A DNA stretch of 64,000 bases from Kitasatospora acidiphila (GTDB lineage Bacteria; Actinomycetota; Actinomycetes; Streptomycetales; Streptomycetaceae), in contig NZ_VIGB01000003.1 in the NCBI RefSeq assembly GCF_006636205.1, positions 7,008,501-7,072,500 on the forward strand, read 5' to 3'. Of this stretch, positions 15,243-23,885 are shown piece by piece; position 1 is the first letter of the stretch; each line of letters begins with the position of its first letter. The notes beneath the pieces are model-generated. The model was not told the DNA's origin. It was given only the letters and a program-made list of their open reading frames with translations, and searched no databases. A program made the position numbers and the translations under genes.

Positions 15243-16238
15243 TCACAGTTCGTTCCAGTCCTGATCAGGGTAGCGACGCACCGGCGCCGAGATGTCGTCG
15301 AGCGCACCGCGGATCTCATCCGGAAGCGTAAGCGCCTCCACCGACAGCGCCGTGTGCAGCTGGGTGGCGGTGCGCGCACCCACGATCGCGGCCGCCACCC
15401 CTGGCCGGTCCCGGACCCAGGAGAGCGCCACCGCCAGCGAGCTGCTGGCCAGGCCGTCGGCGGCGGTGGAGAGCGCGTCCACGATCCGCCGGGACCGCTC
15501 GCCGAGATAGGGCTGCACATACCCGGCGAGGTGCGGCGAGCTGCCCCGGGAGTCCTGCGGAATGCCGTGGCGGTACTTGCCGGTCAGCACCCCGCGCCCC
15601 AGCGGTGAGGAGGCGAGCAGGCCGATCCCGGCGTCCAGCGCGGCGGGCAGCGCCTCGCGTTCGGCGCCGCGCTGCAGCAGCGAGTACTCCAGCTGGGTCG
15701 CGGCCAGCGGCACCCGCCCGGGCGCGGCCAGCTGCCAGGTGGCGGCCTTGGCCAGCTGCCAGCCGCAGTAGCCGGCCACCCCGGCGTAGCGGGCCCGGCC
15801 GGAGGCGACCGCCAGGTCCAGCGCGTGCATGGTCTCCTCGGTCGGGGTGGCCGGGTCGAAGGCGGGCACCTGCCAGAGGTCCACGTGGTCCGTGCCGAGC
15901 CGGCGCAGCGAGGCGTCCAGGGCGGCCAGCAGGGCGCTGCGCGAGGAGCCGCCGGCGGCCGCGGCACCTCGGGTGCCGGGCCCGGTCGACGCGCCGGCCC
16001 GGGTGGCGATCACCAGTTCGGAGCGCGGGACCAGACCGTCCATCAGCCGGGCGAGCAGGTGCTCGGCGGCGCCGTCGCCGTAGAGGTCGGCGGTGTCCAC
16101 CAGGGTCCCGCCGGCGTCCACGAAGGTCTTGAGCTGCTCGGCGGCCTCGGCTTCGTCGGTGTCCCGGGTCCAGGTCATGGTGCCCAGCCCCAGTCGGGAG
16201 ACCCGCAGGCCGGTGCGGCCCAGATTGCGTCGTTCCAT
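15243..16238 (-). CDS. Aldo/keto reductase family protein
   Basis: This 331-residue protein has the AKR barrel: MERRNLGRTGLRVSRLGLGTMTW, DTADLYGDGAAEHLLARLM, SLRRLGTDHVDLWQV and GLLASSPLGRGVLTGKYR. The Asp and Tyr of the catalytic tetrad are present in DTADLY. The Lys position reads VIATRAG (Arg) and the His position reads DLWQVPAFD (Pro), so two of four tetrad residues are replaced. Family membership is clear, but reductase activity is uncertain. Start is ATG at 16238. The RecD-like gene follows after 10 bases. Confidence 0.85.
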   Translation of the reverse strand: MERRNLGRTGLRVSRLGLGTMTWTRDTDEAEAAEQLKTFVDAGGTLVDTADLYGDGAAEHLLARLMDGLVPRSELVIATRAGASTGPGTRGAAAAGGSSRSALLAALDASLRRLGTDHVDLWQVPAFDPATPTEETMHALDLAVASGRARYAGVAGYCGWQLAKAATWQLAAPGRVPLAATQLEYSLLQRGAEREALPAALDAGIGLLASSPLGRGVLTGKYRHGIPQDSRGSSPHLAGYVQPYLGERSRRIVDALSTAADGLASSSLAVALSWVRDRPGVAAAIVGARTATQLHTALSVEALTLPDEIRGALDDISAPVRRYPDQDWNEL

Positions 16239-16388
16239 GGGCGCAGGACCCCCTCACTCTTGGTGACCATGATCGTAACCGTCGCTCGCAGCAATGTGAC
16301 GCTCGCCACGCCTACCCGTCGGTAGCAAGACCGCCGGGGCCACGGCTACCGTGGCCCGCAACGGCCCCTCGGGAAAGGCGTGCACGTC

Positions 16389-17435
16389 ATGCGACTCGGC
16401 ATCAACCTCGGCTACTGGGGACTCGGCATGGACGCCGACAACATCGCGGTCGCCCAGGAGGCCGACCGGCTCGGCTACGCGGTCTGCTGGGCCGCGGAGG
16501 CGTACGGCTCGGACGCCGCCACGGTGCTCGCCTTCGTCGCCGCCAGGACCGAGCGGATCGACGTGGGCTCGGCGATCTTCCAGATCCCGGCCCGGACCCC
16601 GGCGATGACCGCGATGACGGCGGCCACCCTGGACGCGCTCTCCGGCGGCCGGTTCCGGCTCGGCCTCGGGGTCTCCGGCCCGCAGGTGTCGGAGGGCTGG
16701 TACGGCGTCAGGTTCGACAAGCCGCTCGGGCGCACCCGGGAGTACGTGGAGATCATCCGCAAGGCGATGTCCCGCGAGCGGCTGACCCACCAGGGCGCCA
16801 ACTGGACGCTGCCGCTGCCCGGCGGCCCGGGCAAGCCGCTGAAGCTGACGGTGCATCCGGTGCGCGAGCACATCCCGCTCTACATCGCCGCGATCGGCCC
16901 GAAGAACCTGGAGCAGACCGGCGAGATCGCCGACGGCTGGCTGGGCATCTTCTTCTCGCCCGAGCACGCCGAGCTCTCGCTCGCCCCGCTGCGGGCCGGC
17001 CGGGCCAAGGCCGGGCTGACCCTCGACGGCTTCGACCTCTGCCCCACCGTCAGCATCGCGGTCGGCGAGGACGTCGCGGCGGCCGCCGACTCGCTGCGCG
17101 ACCACGCGGCGCTCTACATCGGCGGGATGGGCAGCAAGGAGAAGAACTTCTACAACCAGCTGGCCTGCCGGATGGGCTACGAGGAGGCCGCTGCCGAGAT
17201 CCAGCAGCGCTACCTGGCCGGCGACAAGCAGGGCGCGGCCGCAGCCGTGCCGCACGACCTGATCGACGCCTTCGCCCTGCTCGGCACCAAGGAGCGGATC
17301 GCCGACCGGCTGCGCGCCTACGCCGACGCCGGGGTGACCACCCTGACCCTGGCCCCGACCGGCTGGACCCTGGACGAGCGGGTGGCCGCGCTGCGCACCG
17401 CGGTGGACGCCATGGAGCTGGCGGGGCTGGCCTGA
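16389..17435 (+). CDS. F420-dependent LLM-class oxidoreductase
   Basis: The 348-residue product has the bacterial luciferase-like fold: MRLGINLGYWGLGMDADN, AEAYGSDAATVLAFVAARTERI, GSAIFQIPARTPAMTAMTAATLDALSGGRFRLGLGVSGPQ. Members of this actinobacterial group use coenzyme F420. ATG 16389 is preferred over the in-frame GTG at 16380 because GGAAAGG lies 11 bases upstream of the ATG and only two from the GTG. It stands between divergent and convergent genes, so it is probably transcribed alone. Substrate is unknown. Related proteins cluster with the DUF3090/MSMEG_4193 genes found a little downstream. Confidence 0.88.
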   Translation: MRLGINLGYWGLGMDADNIAVAQEADRLGYAVCWAAEAYGSDAATVLAFVAARTERIDVGSAIFQIPARTPAMTAMTAATLDALSGGRFRLGLGVSGPQVSEGWYGVRFDKPLGRTREYVEIIRKAMSRERLTHQGANWTLPLPGGPGKPLKLTVHPVREHIPLYIAAIGPKNLEQTGEIADGWLGIFFSPEHAELSLAPLRAGRAKAGLTLDGFDLCPTVSIAVGEDVAAAADSLRDHAALYIGGMGSKEKNFYNQLACRMGYEEAAAEIQQRYLAGDKQGAAAAVPHDLIDAFALLGTKERIADRLRAYADAGVTTLTLAPTGWTLDERVAALRTAVDAMELAGLA

Positions 17436-17445
17436 CGGCGCCCGG

Positions 17446-18486
17446 TCACAGCCAGCCGCCGCGCTTGAACAGCCGGTGCAGGATGCCGCAGACCAGGGCG
17501 GTGGCGCCGATCGCCAGCGGGTAGCCGTACGGCCCGGCGGAGGCCTGGCCGGCGAGCGCGTACCCGCTCAGCAGCAGCGGGGGGACGGCCAGCGCCACCC
17601 AGGCGCCCAGCCGGCGCAGCTCACCGCTCGGCAGCTCGGCGTGTGGCGGTTCGCCACTCGGCGGCTCGGCGTGTGGCAGTTCGCCGCTCGGCGGCTCGGC
17701 GTGCGGCGGCTCGTCGTGCGGTGCCCGGGCGGGCCCCGGTTCCTGCTCGGCGTGCGGCGCCCGCCCGGGTCTCGGTTCCTGCTCGGCGTGCGGCACCTGC
17801 TCGGGTCGGGGTGCCCGCTCGGCGTGCGGCACCTGCTCGGATCCCGCTGCTTGCACGGGCTGCGGTGCCCGCCCGGGCTGCGGTGCGGCACCCGCCCCGC
17901 ATTCGGCCGCCAGCTGCTCCGCGCCCGCCCGCAGGCCGGGCAGCGGCCCCGCGGCGAGCTCGCGCAGCGGCGCCAGCGCCTGCCGGGCCGCCGCGCGCAG
18001 CACCCGGGAGCCGGGGTCGGCCGCGAGCGCCGTCAGGCAGCCGTCGACGGTGGCGGCGCAGACCTCGTGGAGAACGGCGGTGGGTCCGCCGGCGAGCAGG
18101 CGCGGCTGCCGCTCCAGGCGGGCCCGCAGGCCCCTCATCGGTCCGCTCGGGCCATGGCGGACCGTCAGCACGAAGGACTCCCCGACCAGCACCAGCAGCT
18201 GACCGGTCGTCAGTGCGTGCTGCCGCCCCGCAGGCCGTTCGACTGTGGGCAGCACCACCAGCAGCGCCTGCGGATAGCGGGTCACCCCAGCGGCCCGGGG
18301 CGTTCGCAGGGCCTGCGCCACCAGCGCGGCCGGCAGCCCGGCGACCGCTCCCACCTGCGCGAACTCCGCCTCGCCCGGCTCCGCCAGGCCGATCCAGAGG
18401 AAGCCGTCGTCCGGCGCGGCGGTGCCGGGGCCGGCCAGGCGACGGCCGTCCCGGTAGCGCGCCGAGTCCACGATCACGGCTCCCAT
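17446..18486 (-). CDS. CorA-like protein lacking the GMN motif
   Basis: This 346-residue protein resembles CorA in its N-terminal domain (FLWIGLAEPGEAEFAQVGAVAGL, GQLLVLVGESFVLTVRHG, VLHEVCAATVDGCLTAL) and ends in two membrane segments and a basic tail LHRLFKRGGWL. The GMN signature needed for magnesium selectivity is absent: the loop reads YALAGQASAGPYGYPLA. The stretch before the membrane segments is a proline/histidine/glutamate repeat (PHAEPPSGEL and related). It may be a degraded transporter or have another role. ATG at 18486 is the best start; the frame is open to 18531. Confidence 0.7.
   Translation of the reverse strand: MGAVIVDSARYRDGRRLAGPGTAAPDDGFLWIGLAEPGEAEFAQVGAVAGLPAALVAQALRTPRAAGVTRYPQALLVVLPTVERPAGRQHALTTGQLLVLVGESFVLTVRHGPSGPMRGLRARLERQPRLLAGGPTAVLHEVCAATVDGCLTALAADPGSRVLRAAARQALAPLRELAAGPLPGLRAGAEQLAAECGAGAAPQPGRAPQPVQAAGSEQVPHAERAPRPEQVPHAEQEPRPGRAPHAEQEPGPARAPHDEPPHAEPPSGELPHAEPPSGEPPHAELPSGELRRLGAWVALAVPPLLLSGYALAGQASAGPYGYPLAIGATALVCGILHRLFKRGGWL
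17630..17880. repeat. In-frame tandem repeats in the CorA-like gene
   Basis: Units of about 30 bp (encoding PHAEPPSGEL) repeat three times and grade into about 30-33-bp units encoding variants of PHAEQEPRPGRA. They encode a flexible linker before the membrane segments, and could change in copy number by slippage. Confidence 0.75.
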
Positions 18487-18547
18487 TCTGACGGCCGGTA
18501 CCGCCCGGGGCCCGGAGCGGCTCGCGGCCACCGTCTAGGCTTGGGGC

Positions 18548-19249
18548 ATGCCCACACTGCTGCTGGTACGCCATGGCCGGTCGACCGCGAACTCCGCCGG
18601 GATCCTCGCGGGTTGGACCCCGGGCGTGGATCTGGACGAGACCGGCCGGGCGCAGGCCGCCAAGCTGGTGGAGCGGCTGGCCGGGGTGCCGCTGGCGCTC
18701 GCGGTCAGCAGCCCGCTGGAGCGCTGCCGGCAGACCCTGGGGCCGCTGCTGGCGGACCGGCCCGAGCTGGGCGAGCCGACCGTGGACGACCGGCTGGGCG
18801 AGTGCCACTACGGGGACTGGACCGGGCGCCCGCTGCGCGAGTTGGCCACCGAGCCGCTCTGGCGCACCGTGCAGGACCACGCGTCGGCCGCGGCCTTTCC
18901 GGGCGGGGAGTCGCTGCGGGCGCTGAGCCACCGCACGGTGGCGGCGGCCCGGGAGTGGGACGAGAAGATCGCCGCCGAGCACGGGCCGGACGCGGTGTGG
19001 ATCGCCTGCACCCACGGCGACGTGATCAAGGCGATCGTGGCCGATGCGCTCGGCCTGCACCTGGACCACTTCCAGCGGATCAACGTGGATCCCGCCTCGA
19101 TCACCGCGATCCGCTACACCCCGCTGCGGCCGTTCGTGCTGCGGATGGGCGACACCGGAGACCTCTCCGGCCTGCGCCCCAAGCCGTCCGGCGCGAGCAC
19201 CGGCGATGCCATGGTCGGCGGCTCCACAGGTGCGGACGCCGTAGGGTGA
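18548..19249 (+). CDS. Histidine phosphatase, MSMEG_4193 type
   Basis: The 233-residue protein has the phosphoglycerate-mutase-like catalytic motif LLLVRHGRSTANSAGILAG at its N-terminus, SSPLERCRQTLGPLL, the acid GECHYGDWTG and the second histidine in CTHGDVIKAIVADALG. This matches the actinobacterial MSMEG_4193 family, which is consistently encoded with a DUF3090 protein and an SCO1664-type protein, as here. Its substrate is not known. It starts the plus-strand run phosphatase - DUF3090 - SCO1664-like, followed by mshC. Confidence 0.9.
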   Translation: MPTLLLVRHGRSTANSAGILAGWTPGVDLDETGRAQAAKLVERLAGVPLALAVSSPLERCRQTLGPLLADRPELGEPTVDDRLGECHYGDWTGRPLRELATEPLWRTVQDHASAAAFPGGESLRALSHRTVAAAREWDEKIAAEHGPDAVWIACTHGDVIKAIVADALGLHLDHFQRINVDPASITAIRYTPLRPFVLRMGDTGDLSGLRPKPSGASTGDAMVGGSTGADAVG

Positions 19250-19306
19250 AAGCGCACCCGTAGCCCGTTCTCAAGACACCGTTCTTCACACCACCGGAGC
19301 GAGAGA

Positions 19307-19876
19307 GTGCCCCGACAGGTCTTCTTCTACGACCAGCCCGAGCGGTTCGTGGCCGGCACCGTCGGCCAACCCGGCTCGCGGGCGTTCTTCCTGCAGGCCA
19401 GTGCGCGCGGCCGGATCACCAGTGTGCTGCTGGAGAAGACGCAGGTGGCGGCGCTCGCCGAGCGGGTCGACGAGGTGCTGGACGAGGCGCTGCGGCGCAG
19501 TGCCGGCCAGGCTCCGATCCCGGCGATCGCGCCGTCCGAGCTGATCGACACCGCGCCGCTGGACCTGCCGCTGGAGCAGGAGTTCCGGGTCGGCACCATG
19601 GCGCTGGCCTGGGACGCCACCGACGGCATCCTGGTCGTCGAGGCGCAGGCGGTGCTGGAGGACGCGGAGGACGACGAGGCCGCCGAACTGGCCTTCGACG
19701 ACGAGGAGAACGGTCCCGACCTGCTGCGGGTGCGGCTGAGCGGGGCGATGGCCCGGGTGTTCGCCAAGCGCGCGCTGGACTTGGTGGCGGCCGGCCGCAA
19801 GCCCTGCCCGTTCTGCAACCTGCCGCTCGACCCCGAGGGCCACCTGTGCCCGCGCCAGAACGGTTACAAGCGCTGA
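19307..19876 (+). CDS. DUF3090 family protein
   Basis: The 189-residue protein begins MPRQVFFYDQPERFVAGTVG (GTG at 19307, GAGCGAGAGA upstream) and ends with the zinc-finger-like CPFCNLPLDPEGHLCPRQNG. The middle is very acidic. It belongs to the actinobacterial DUF3090 family, whose function is unknown. Its gene overlaps the next one by 31 bases, so translation is probably coupled. The fixed three-gene set suggests a common process. Confidence 0.92.
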   Translation: MPRQVFFYDQPERFVAGTVGQPGSRAFFLQASARGRITSVLLEKTQVAALAERVDEVLDEALRRSAGQAPIPAIAPSELIDTAPLDLPLEQEFRVGTMALAWDATDGILVVEAQAVLEDAEDDEAAELAFDDEENGPDLLRVRLSGAMARVFAKRALDLVAAGRKPCPFCNLPLDPEGHLCPRQNGYKR

Positions 19877-20757
19877 ACACCAACCAGGACAGCCCCGAAG
19901 CCGAGGCCGAGGAGCCCGCGGCCGAGATACCCGACGCCGACCCGGTGGCCGCCGCCGCGCTGGCCGCCGACGTGCCGGCCGCCCTGGAGCTGCTGCGCTC
20001 CGGTGAGCTGACGGTGCACGGGCAGCTCACCGACGCCTCCAACGCCGTCCTCTACTGCTCCAGCACGTTGAACGGCGTGTCCGCGCTGTGCGTCTACAAG
20101 CCGGTCCGCGGTGAGCGCCCGCTCTGGGACTTCCCGGACGGCACGCTGGCCGGCCGCGAGGTGGCGGCCTACGAGCTGGCGGCGGCCACCGGCTGGCCGC
20201 TGATCCCGCCGACCGTGCTGCGGGACGGGCCGTTCGGCCCGGGGATGGTGCAGATCTGGGTGGAGCCGGACCAGCAGGCGGCCCCGCTGCTGGCTCTGCA
20301 GGACCCGAGCGGCCCCGAGCCGGGCTGGCTGCCGGTCGTCGAGGCCGAGGTGGGGGAGGGCCGCCGGGCGCTGCTGGTGCACGCCGACGACGAGCGGCTG
20401 CGCCGGCTGGCCGTGGTGGACGCGGTGCTCAACAACGCCGACCGCAAGGGCGGCCATCTGCTGCCGGCCGCCGATGGCCGGATCTACGGCATCGACCACG
20501 GGGTGACCTTCGCCACCAGCGGCAAGCTGCGCACCCTGCTGTGGGGGTGGGCGGAGCAGCCGCTGACCGAGGAGGCGGTGGAGATGCTCGGCCGGCTGGC
20601 CGCCGAGCTGGACGGCGCGCTGGGGGCCCGGCTGGCCGAGCACCTGACGGCCGTTGAGCTGACGGCCGCTCGGGAGCGGACCGCCGAACTGCTGCGCAGC
20701 CGCAGGCATCCGGTGCCTTCACAGGAGTGGCCGTCGATCCCCTGGCCACCGGTCTGA
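19846..20757 (+). CDS. SCO1664 family protein (phosphoinositide-kinase-like fold)
   Basis: This 303-residue protein has STLNGVSALCVYKPVRGERPLWDFPDGTLAGREVAAYEL and VDAVLNNADRKGGHLLPAADGRIYGIDHGVTF, which resemble the ATP-binding lysine and the DxH/NxD catalytic region of PI3/4-kinase-like or HipA-like folds. This is the TIGR-defined SCO1664 family; activity is not established. The GTG start lies inside DUF3090. The seventh codon is TTA, the rare leucine codon read by the bldA tRNA in Streptomyces, so translation may be developmentally gated if this start is right. Confidence 0.85.
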   Translation: MPAPERLQALNTNQDSPEAEAEEPAAEIPDADPVAAAALAADVPAALELLRSGELTVHGQLTDASNAVLYCSSTLNGVSALCVYKPVRGERPLWDFPDGTLAGREVAAYELAAATGWPLIPPTVLRDGPFGPGMVQIWVEPDQQAAPLLALQDPSGPEPGWLPVVEAEVGEGRRALLVHADDERLRRLAVVDAVLNNADRKGGHLLPAADGRIYGIDHGVTFATSGKLRTLLWGWAEQPLTEEAVEMLGRLAAELDGALGARLAEHLTAVELTAARERTAELLRSRRHPVPSQEWPSIPWPPV

Positions 20758-20772
20758 GTCACCGTGGCGGTC

Positions 20773-20793
20773 GGCCGGGAATTATTCCCGGCC
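20773..20793 (+). terminator. Short hairpin after the SCO1664-like gene
   Basis: GGCCGGGAA (20773-20781) pairs with TTCCCGGCC (20785-20793) around a three-base loop, followed by TTGCGACCTTC. It lies 16 bases after the stop codon and separates the operon from mshC. Confidence 0.65.
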
Positions 20794-20869
20794 TTGCGAC
20801 CTTCATGATCGAGGCTGCTCGTTTCAGCCGTTTCTGCTGACTGGTTAGCCCCTTAAATGATCGGAAGGT

Positions 20870-20875
20870 TAGAGT
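20870..20875 (+). promoter_or_regulatory. -10 box for a likely leaderless mshC message
   Basis: TAGAGT ends seven bases before the mshC ATG, which places the expected transcription start at or next to the start codon. No ribosome binding site lies at a usable distance. A convincing -35 box is not seen. Confidence 0.5.
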
Positions 20876-20882
20876 CCTTTCC

Positions 20883-22112
20883 ATGCATGCCTGGCCCGCT
20901 TCCGAGGTTCCCGCCCTACCCGGTCAGGGACTCCCGCTCCGTATCCACGACACCGCCACCGGAACCGTCCGGGAGCTGGTGCCCGAGGGTGACACCGCCC
21001 GGATCTACGTCTGCGGCATCACCCCGTACGACGCCACCCACCTGGGCCACGCCGCCACCTACAACGCCTTCGACCTGGCTCAGCGGGTCTGGCGGGACGC
21101 GGGCTACCGCGTCCACTACGTGCAGAACGTGACCGATGTCGACGACCCGCTGCTGGAGCGCGCGGTCGCCACCGGTCAGGACTGGACGAAGCTGGCCGAG
21201 CGTGAGACGGCACTGTTCCGCGAGGACATGACCGCCCTGCGGATCCTGCCGCCCGCCCAGTACATCGGCGCGGTCGAGTCGATCCCGTGGATCGTCCCGC
21301 TGGTCAAGAAGCTGCTCGCGTCCGGCGCCGCCTACGAGCTGGACGGCGACATCTACTTCTCCATCGAGGCCGACCCGCACTTCGGCGAGGTCTCCGGCCT
21401 GACCCGGGAGCAGATGCTGCCGATCTTCGCCGAGCGCGGCGGCGACCCGGACCGCCCGGGCAAGCGCCACCCGCTGGACGCGCTGCTCTGGCTCTCGGCC
21501 CGCCCGGGCGAGCCCGCCTGGGACACCGAGCTCGGCCACGGCCGCCCCGGCTGGCACATCGAGTGCGTGGCCATCGCGCTGGAATACCTGGACATGGGCT
21601 TCGACATCCAGGGCGGCGGCAGCGACCTGTCGTTCCCGCACCACGAGATGGGCGCCGCGCACGCCCAGACCGCCACCGGCACCCACCCGTTCGCGCGGGC
21701 CTATGTGCACGCCGGGATGGTCGGCCTGGACGGGCACAAGATGTCCAAGTCCCGCGGCAACCTGGTCTTCGTCTCGGCGCTGCGCCGCGAGGGCGTGGAC
21801 CCGGCGGCGATCCGCCTGGCGCTGCTCTCCCGGCACTACCGCAGCGACTGGGAGTGGACCAAGGAGGTCCTGGACGCGGCCGTCGAGCGGCTGGCCCGCT
21901 GGCGGGCCGCGGTCTCCCGCCCGGACGGCCCGTCGGCCGAGGTGCTGCTCGCCGAGGTGCGCGCCGCGCTCGCCGACGACCTGGACGCGCCCGCCGCGCT
22001 GGCCGCCGTGGACCGCTGGGCAGCGCTCCAGGCCGCCGAGGGCGGCAGCGACACCGGCGCGCCGGGCCTGGTCTCGCGCACCGTGGACGCCCTACTGGGT
22101 GTCGCGCTGTAA
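20883..22112 (+). CDS. mshC: L-cysteine:1D-myo-inositol 2-amino-2-deoxy-alpha-D-glucopyranoside ligase
   Basis: MshC joins cysteine to GlcN-Ins with ATP, a late step in making mycothiol, the main thiol of actinobacteria. The 409-residue protein is a cysteinyl-tRNA synthetase relative with the HIGH-like motif HLGHAATYNAFDLAQRVW, zinc and cysteine-binding residues in YVCGITPYDATH, GWHIECVAIALEYL and FPHHE, and KMSKSRGNLVF. It lacks the C-terminal tRNA-binding domain of CysS, as expected. The start ATG is probably leaderless. A strong hairpin follows the stop codon. Confidence 0.96.
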   Translation: MHAWPASEVPALPGQGLPLRIHDTATGTVRELVPEGDTARIYVCGITPYDATHLGHAATYNAFDLAQRVWRDAGYRVHYVQNVTDVDDPLLERAVATGQDWTKLAERETALFREDMTALRILPPAQYIGAVESIPWIVPLVKKLLASGAAYELDGDIYFSIEADPHFGEVSGLTREQMLPIFAERGGDPDRPGKRHPLDALLWLSARPGEPAWDTELGHGRPGWHIECVAIALEYLDMGFDIQGGGSDLSFPHHEMGAAHAQTATGTHPFARAYVHAGMVGLDGHKMSKSRGNLVFVSALRREGVDPAAIRLALLSRHYRSDWEWTKEVLDAAVERLARWRAAVSRPDGPSAEVLLAEVRAALADDLDAPAALAAVDRWAALQAAEGGSDTGAPGLVSRTVDALLGVAL

Positions 22113-22134
22113 GGGCAACTGACAGCTTGTCAGG

Positions 22135-22174
22135 CGAGGGGCCGCCGATCCGACACCGGATCGGCGGCCCCTCG
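22135..22174 (+). terminator. Terminator after mshC
   Basis: An 18-bp perfect stem (first arm starts CGAGGGGCCGCCGATCCG) with ACAC loop lies 22 bases after mshC. There is no T-run, which is common for Streptomyces terminators. Confidence 0.8.
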
Positions 22175-22337
22175 CCGTTGACCTGCGGATTTCGCGGCCG
22201 AAACGGGTCTTGGGCGCGGAATGCGTGCGATCGATCGTCCGGACGGATTGGTTCCGTCGCGGGCATTGCCTTCACCGCACGGCAGCCGCCAGCATATGGG
22301 CCACTTTCGCCGCTCCTTGATCCGGAGGGTGGTCCTC

Positions 22338-23885
22338 GTGCCGCAAGCACCAAAGAACCCTGGCCTGAAGGCCGATGTCCTCGGCGCCGCCGACACCGTC
22401 GTGATGGCGGTGGCCGGCAGCGCGCCCGCCTACTCACTGGCCTCCACGACCGCCGTACTGGCCGGCACCGCCGGGCTGATCGGCCCGGCCGCGCTGCTCT
22501 GGTGCGCCATCCCGATGCTCGGCATCGCCTGGGCCTTCAACTACCTGGGCCGCCTCGACGTCAACGCCGGCGCCAGCTACTCCTGGGTCGGCCGGGCGCT
22601 GCACCCGGCGCTGGGCTTCCTGGCCGGCTGGTCGCTGGTGGTCTCGGCGACCATCTTCATGGTGGCCGGCTCGCTGCCGGCCGGGCAGTACACCCTGTCG
22701 CTGTTCTCCGACTCGCTGTCGCGCAACACCTGGGCGGCCACCGGGGTCGGGGCCGGCTGCTTCCTGGTGATGGCCGGCCTGGTGCTGCTCGGCGCCCGGA
22801 TCACCGCCCGGGCGCAGTGGATCATGACGGGGGTGGAGGTCGCGATCCTGGCCGTCTTCGGCATCGCGGCGCTGGTGCACGGCGGGCACGCGGCCCGGTT
22901 CTCCTGGAGCTGGCTGTGGGGCTTCGGGCACTTCGGCGGGGTCAAGGGGTTCGCGGCGGCCGCGCTGGTGGCGGCCTTCTACTTCTGGGGCTGGGACGTC
23001 ACGGCCAACCTCAGCGAGGAGACCACCGACAGCCGCCGGAACTCCGGAATCGGCGGGCTGATCGGGGTGCTCGGGGTGTTCGCGCTCTTCGAGATCGTCA
23101 CCATCGCGGTCAATCTGATCATCAGCCAGCAGGATCTGACGGCCAAGGACGCCCCGCCGTTCCTCACCACCCTGGGCGACACGGTCTGGCCGGGGGCCGG
23201 CGGCAAGATCATGGTGCTGGCGGTGATGCTCTCCACCATCGCCACCCTGGAGACCACCCTGATCCAGGTGACCCGCTCGCTCTTCGCGATGGGCCGGGAC
23301 CGCACCGTGCCCGCAGTCTTCGGGCTGGCCCACCGGCGCTGGCAGACGCCCTGGGTGGCGCTGGCGGTGGTGGTCGTGGTGTCGCTGGGGCTCTTCGTGG
23401 GCTCCAACGCGCTGGGCTCGGTGAGCAAGATCCTCACCGACGCGGTGGCCGCGATCGGCCTGCAGATCTCCGTCTACTACGCGCTGGCCGGGCTGGCGGT
23501 GGTGATCGCCTACCGCAGGCTCATCCTGCGCTCGGTGGCCAACGCGGTGTTCATCGGGGTCTGGCCGCTGGCCGGGGCGCTCTTCATGGCCTTCCTCTTC
23601 GTGGAGAACTGCCGCAGCCTGCCGGGCACCCAGCTGGCCATCGGGCTGGGCGCGCTGGCCGTCGGACTGCTGCCGATGGCCTGGTACTGGATCGCAGGGA
23701 GCGCCTACTACCGGCGCGGTCCGGGCTTGGCGGCGTCCAGTGGCGGGGTGTCCGGCAAGGGGGTGTCCAGCGACGCGGTGTCCAGCGACGGGGTGTCCGG
23801 CGGCGGTGCCTCGACCGGGGCGGGCGGTGCGGCCTCCTCGACGGGCGGCGCGGGCGGCGCGGGCGGGGCGGCCTCCTCGACCTGA
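22338..23885 (+). CDS. APC-family amino acid permease
   Basis: This 515-residue membrane protein has about twelve hydrophobic segments and APC signatures such as VMAVAGSAPAYSLASTTAVL near the N-terminus, DVNAGASYSWVGRALHP and WGWDVTANLSEETTDSRRN. It likely imports an amino acid or amine by proton symport. The start is GTG 22338, with GGAGGG eight bases upstream. The last 60 or so residues are a serine/glycine-rich low-complexity tail that overlaps, on the opposite strand, the tail of the slipin gene by 178 bases. Confidence 0.88.
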   Translation: MPQAPKNPGLKADVLGAADTVVMAVAGSAPAYSLASTTAVLAGTAGLIGPAALLWCAIPMLGIAWAFNYLGRLDVNAGASYSWVGRALHPALGFLAGWSLVVSATIFMVAGSLPAGQYTLSLFSDSLSRNTWAATGVGAGCFLVMAGLVLLGARITARAQWIMTGVEVAILAVFGIAALVHGGHAARFSWSWLWGFGHFGGVKGFAAAALVAAFYFWGWDVTANLSEETTDSRRNSGIGGLIGVLGVFALFEIVTIAVNLIISQQDLTAKDAPPFLTTLGDTVWPGAGGKIMVLAVMLSTIATLETTLIQVTRSLFAMGRDRTVPAVFGLAHRRWQTPWVALAVVVVVSLGLFVGSNALGSVSKILTDAVAAIGLQISVYYALAGLAVVIAYRRLILRSVANAVFIGVWPLAGALFMAFLFVENCRSLPGTQLAIGLGALAVGLLPMAWYWIAGSAYYRRGPGLAASSGGVSGKGVSSDAVSSDGVSGGGASTGAGGAASSTGGAGGAGGAASST

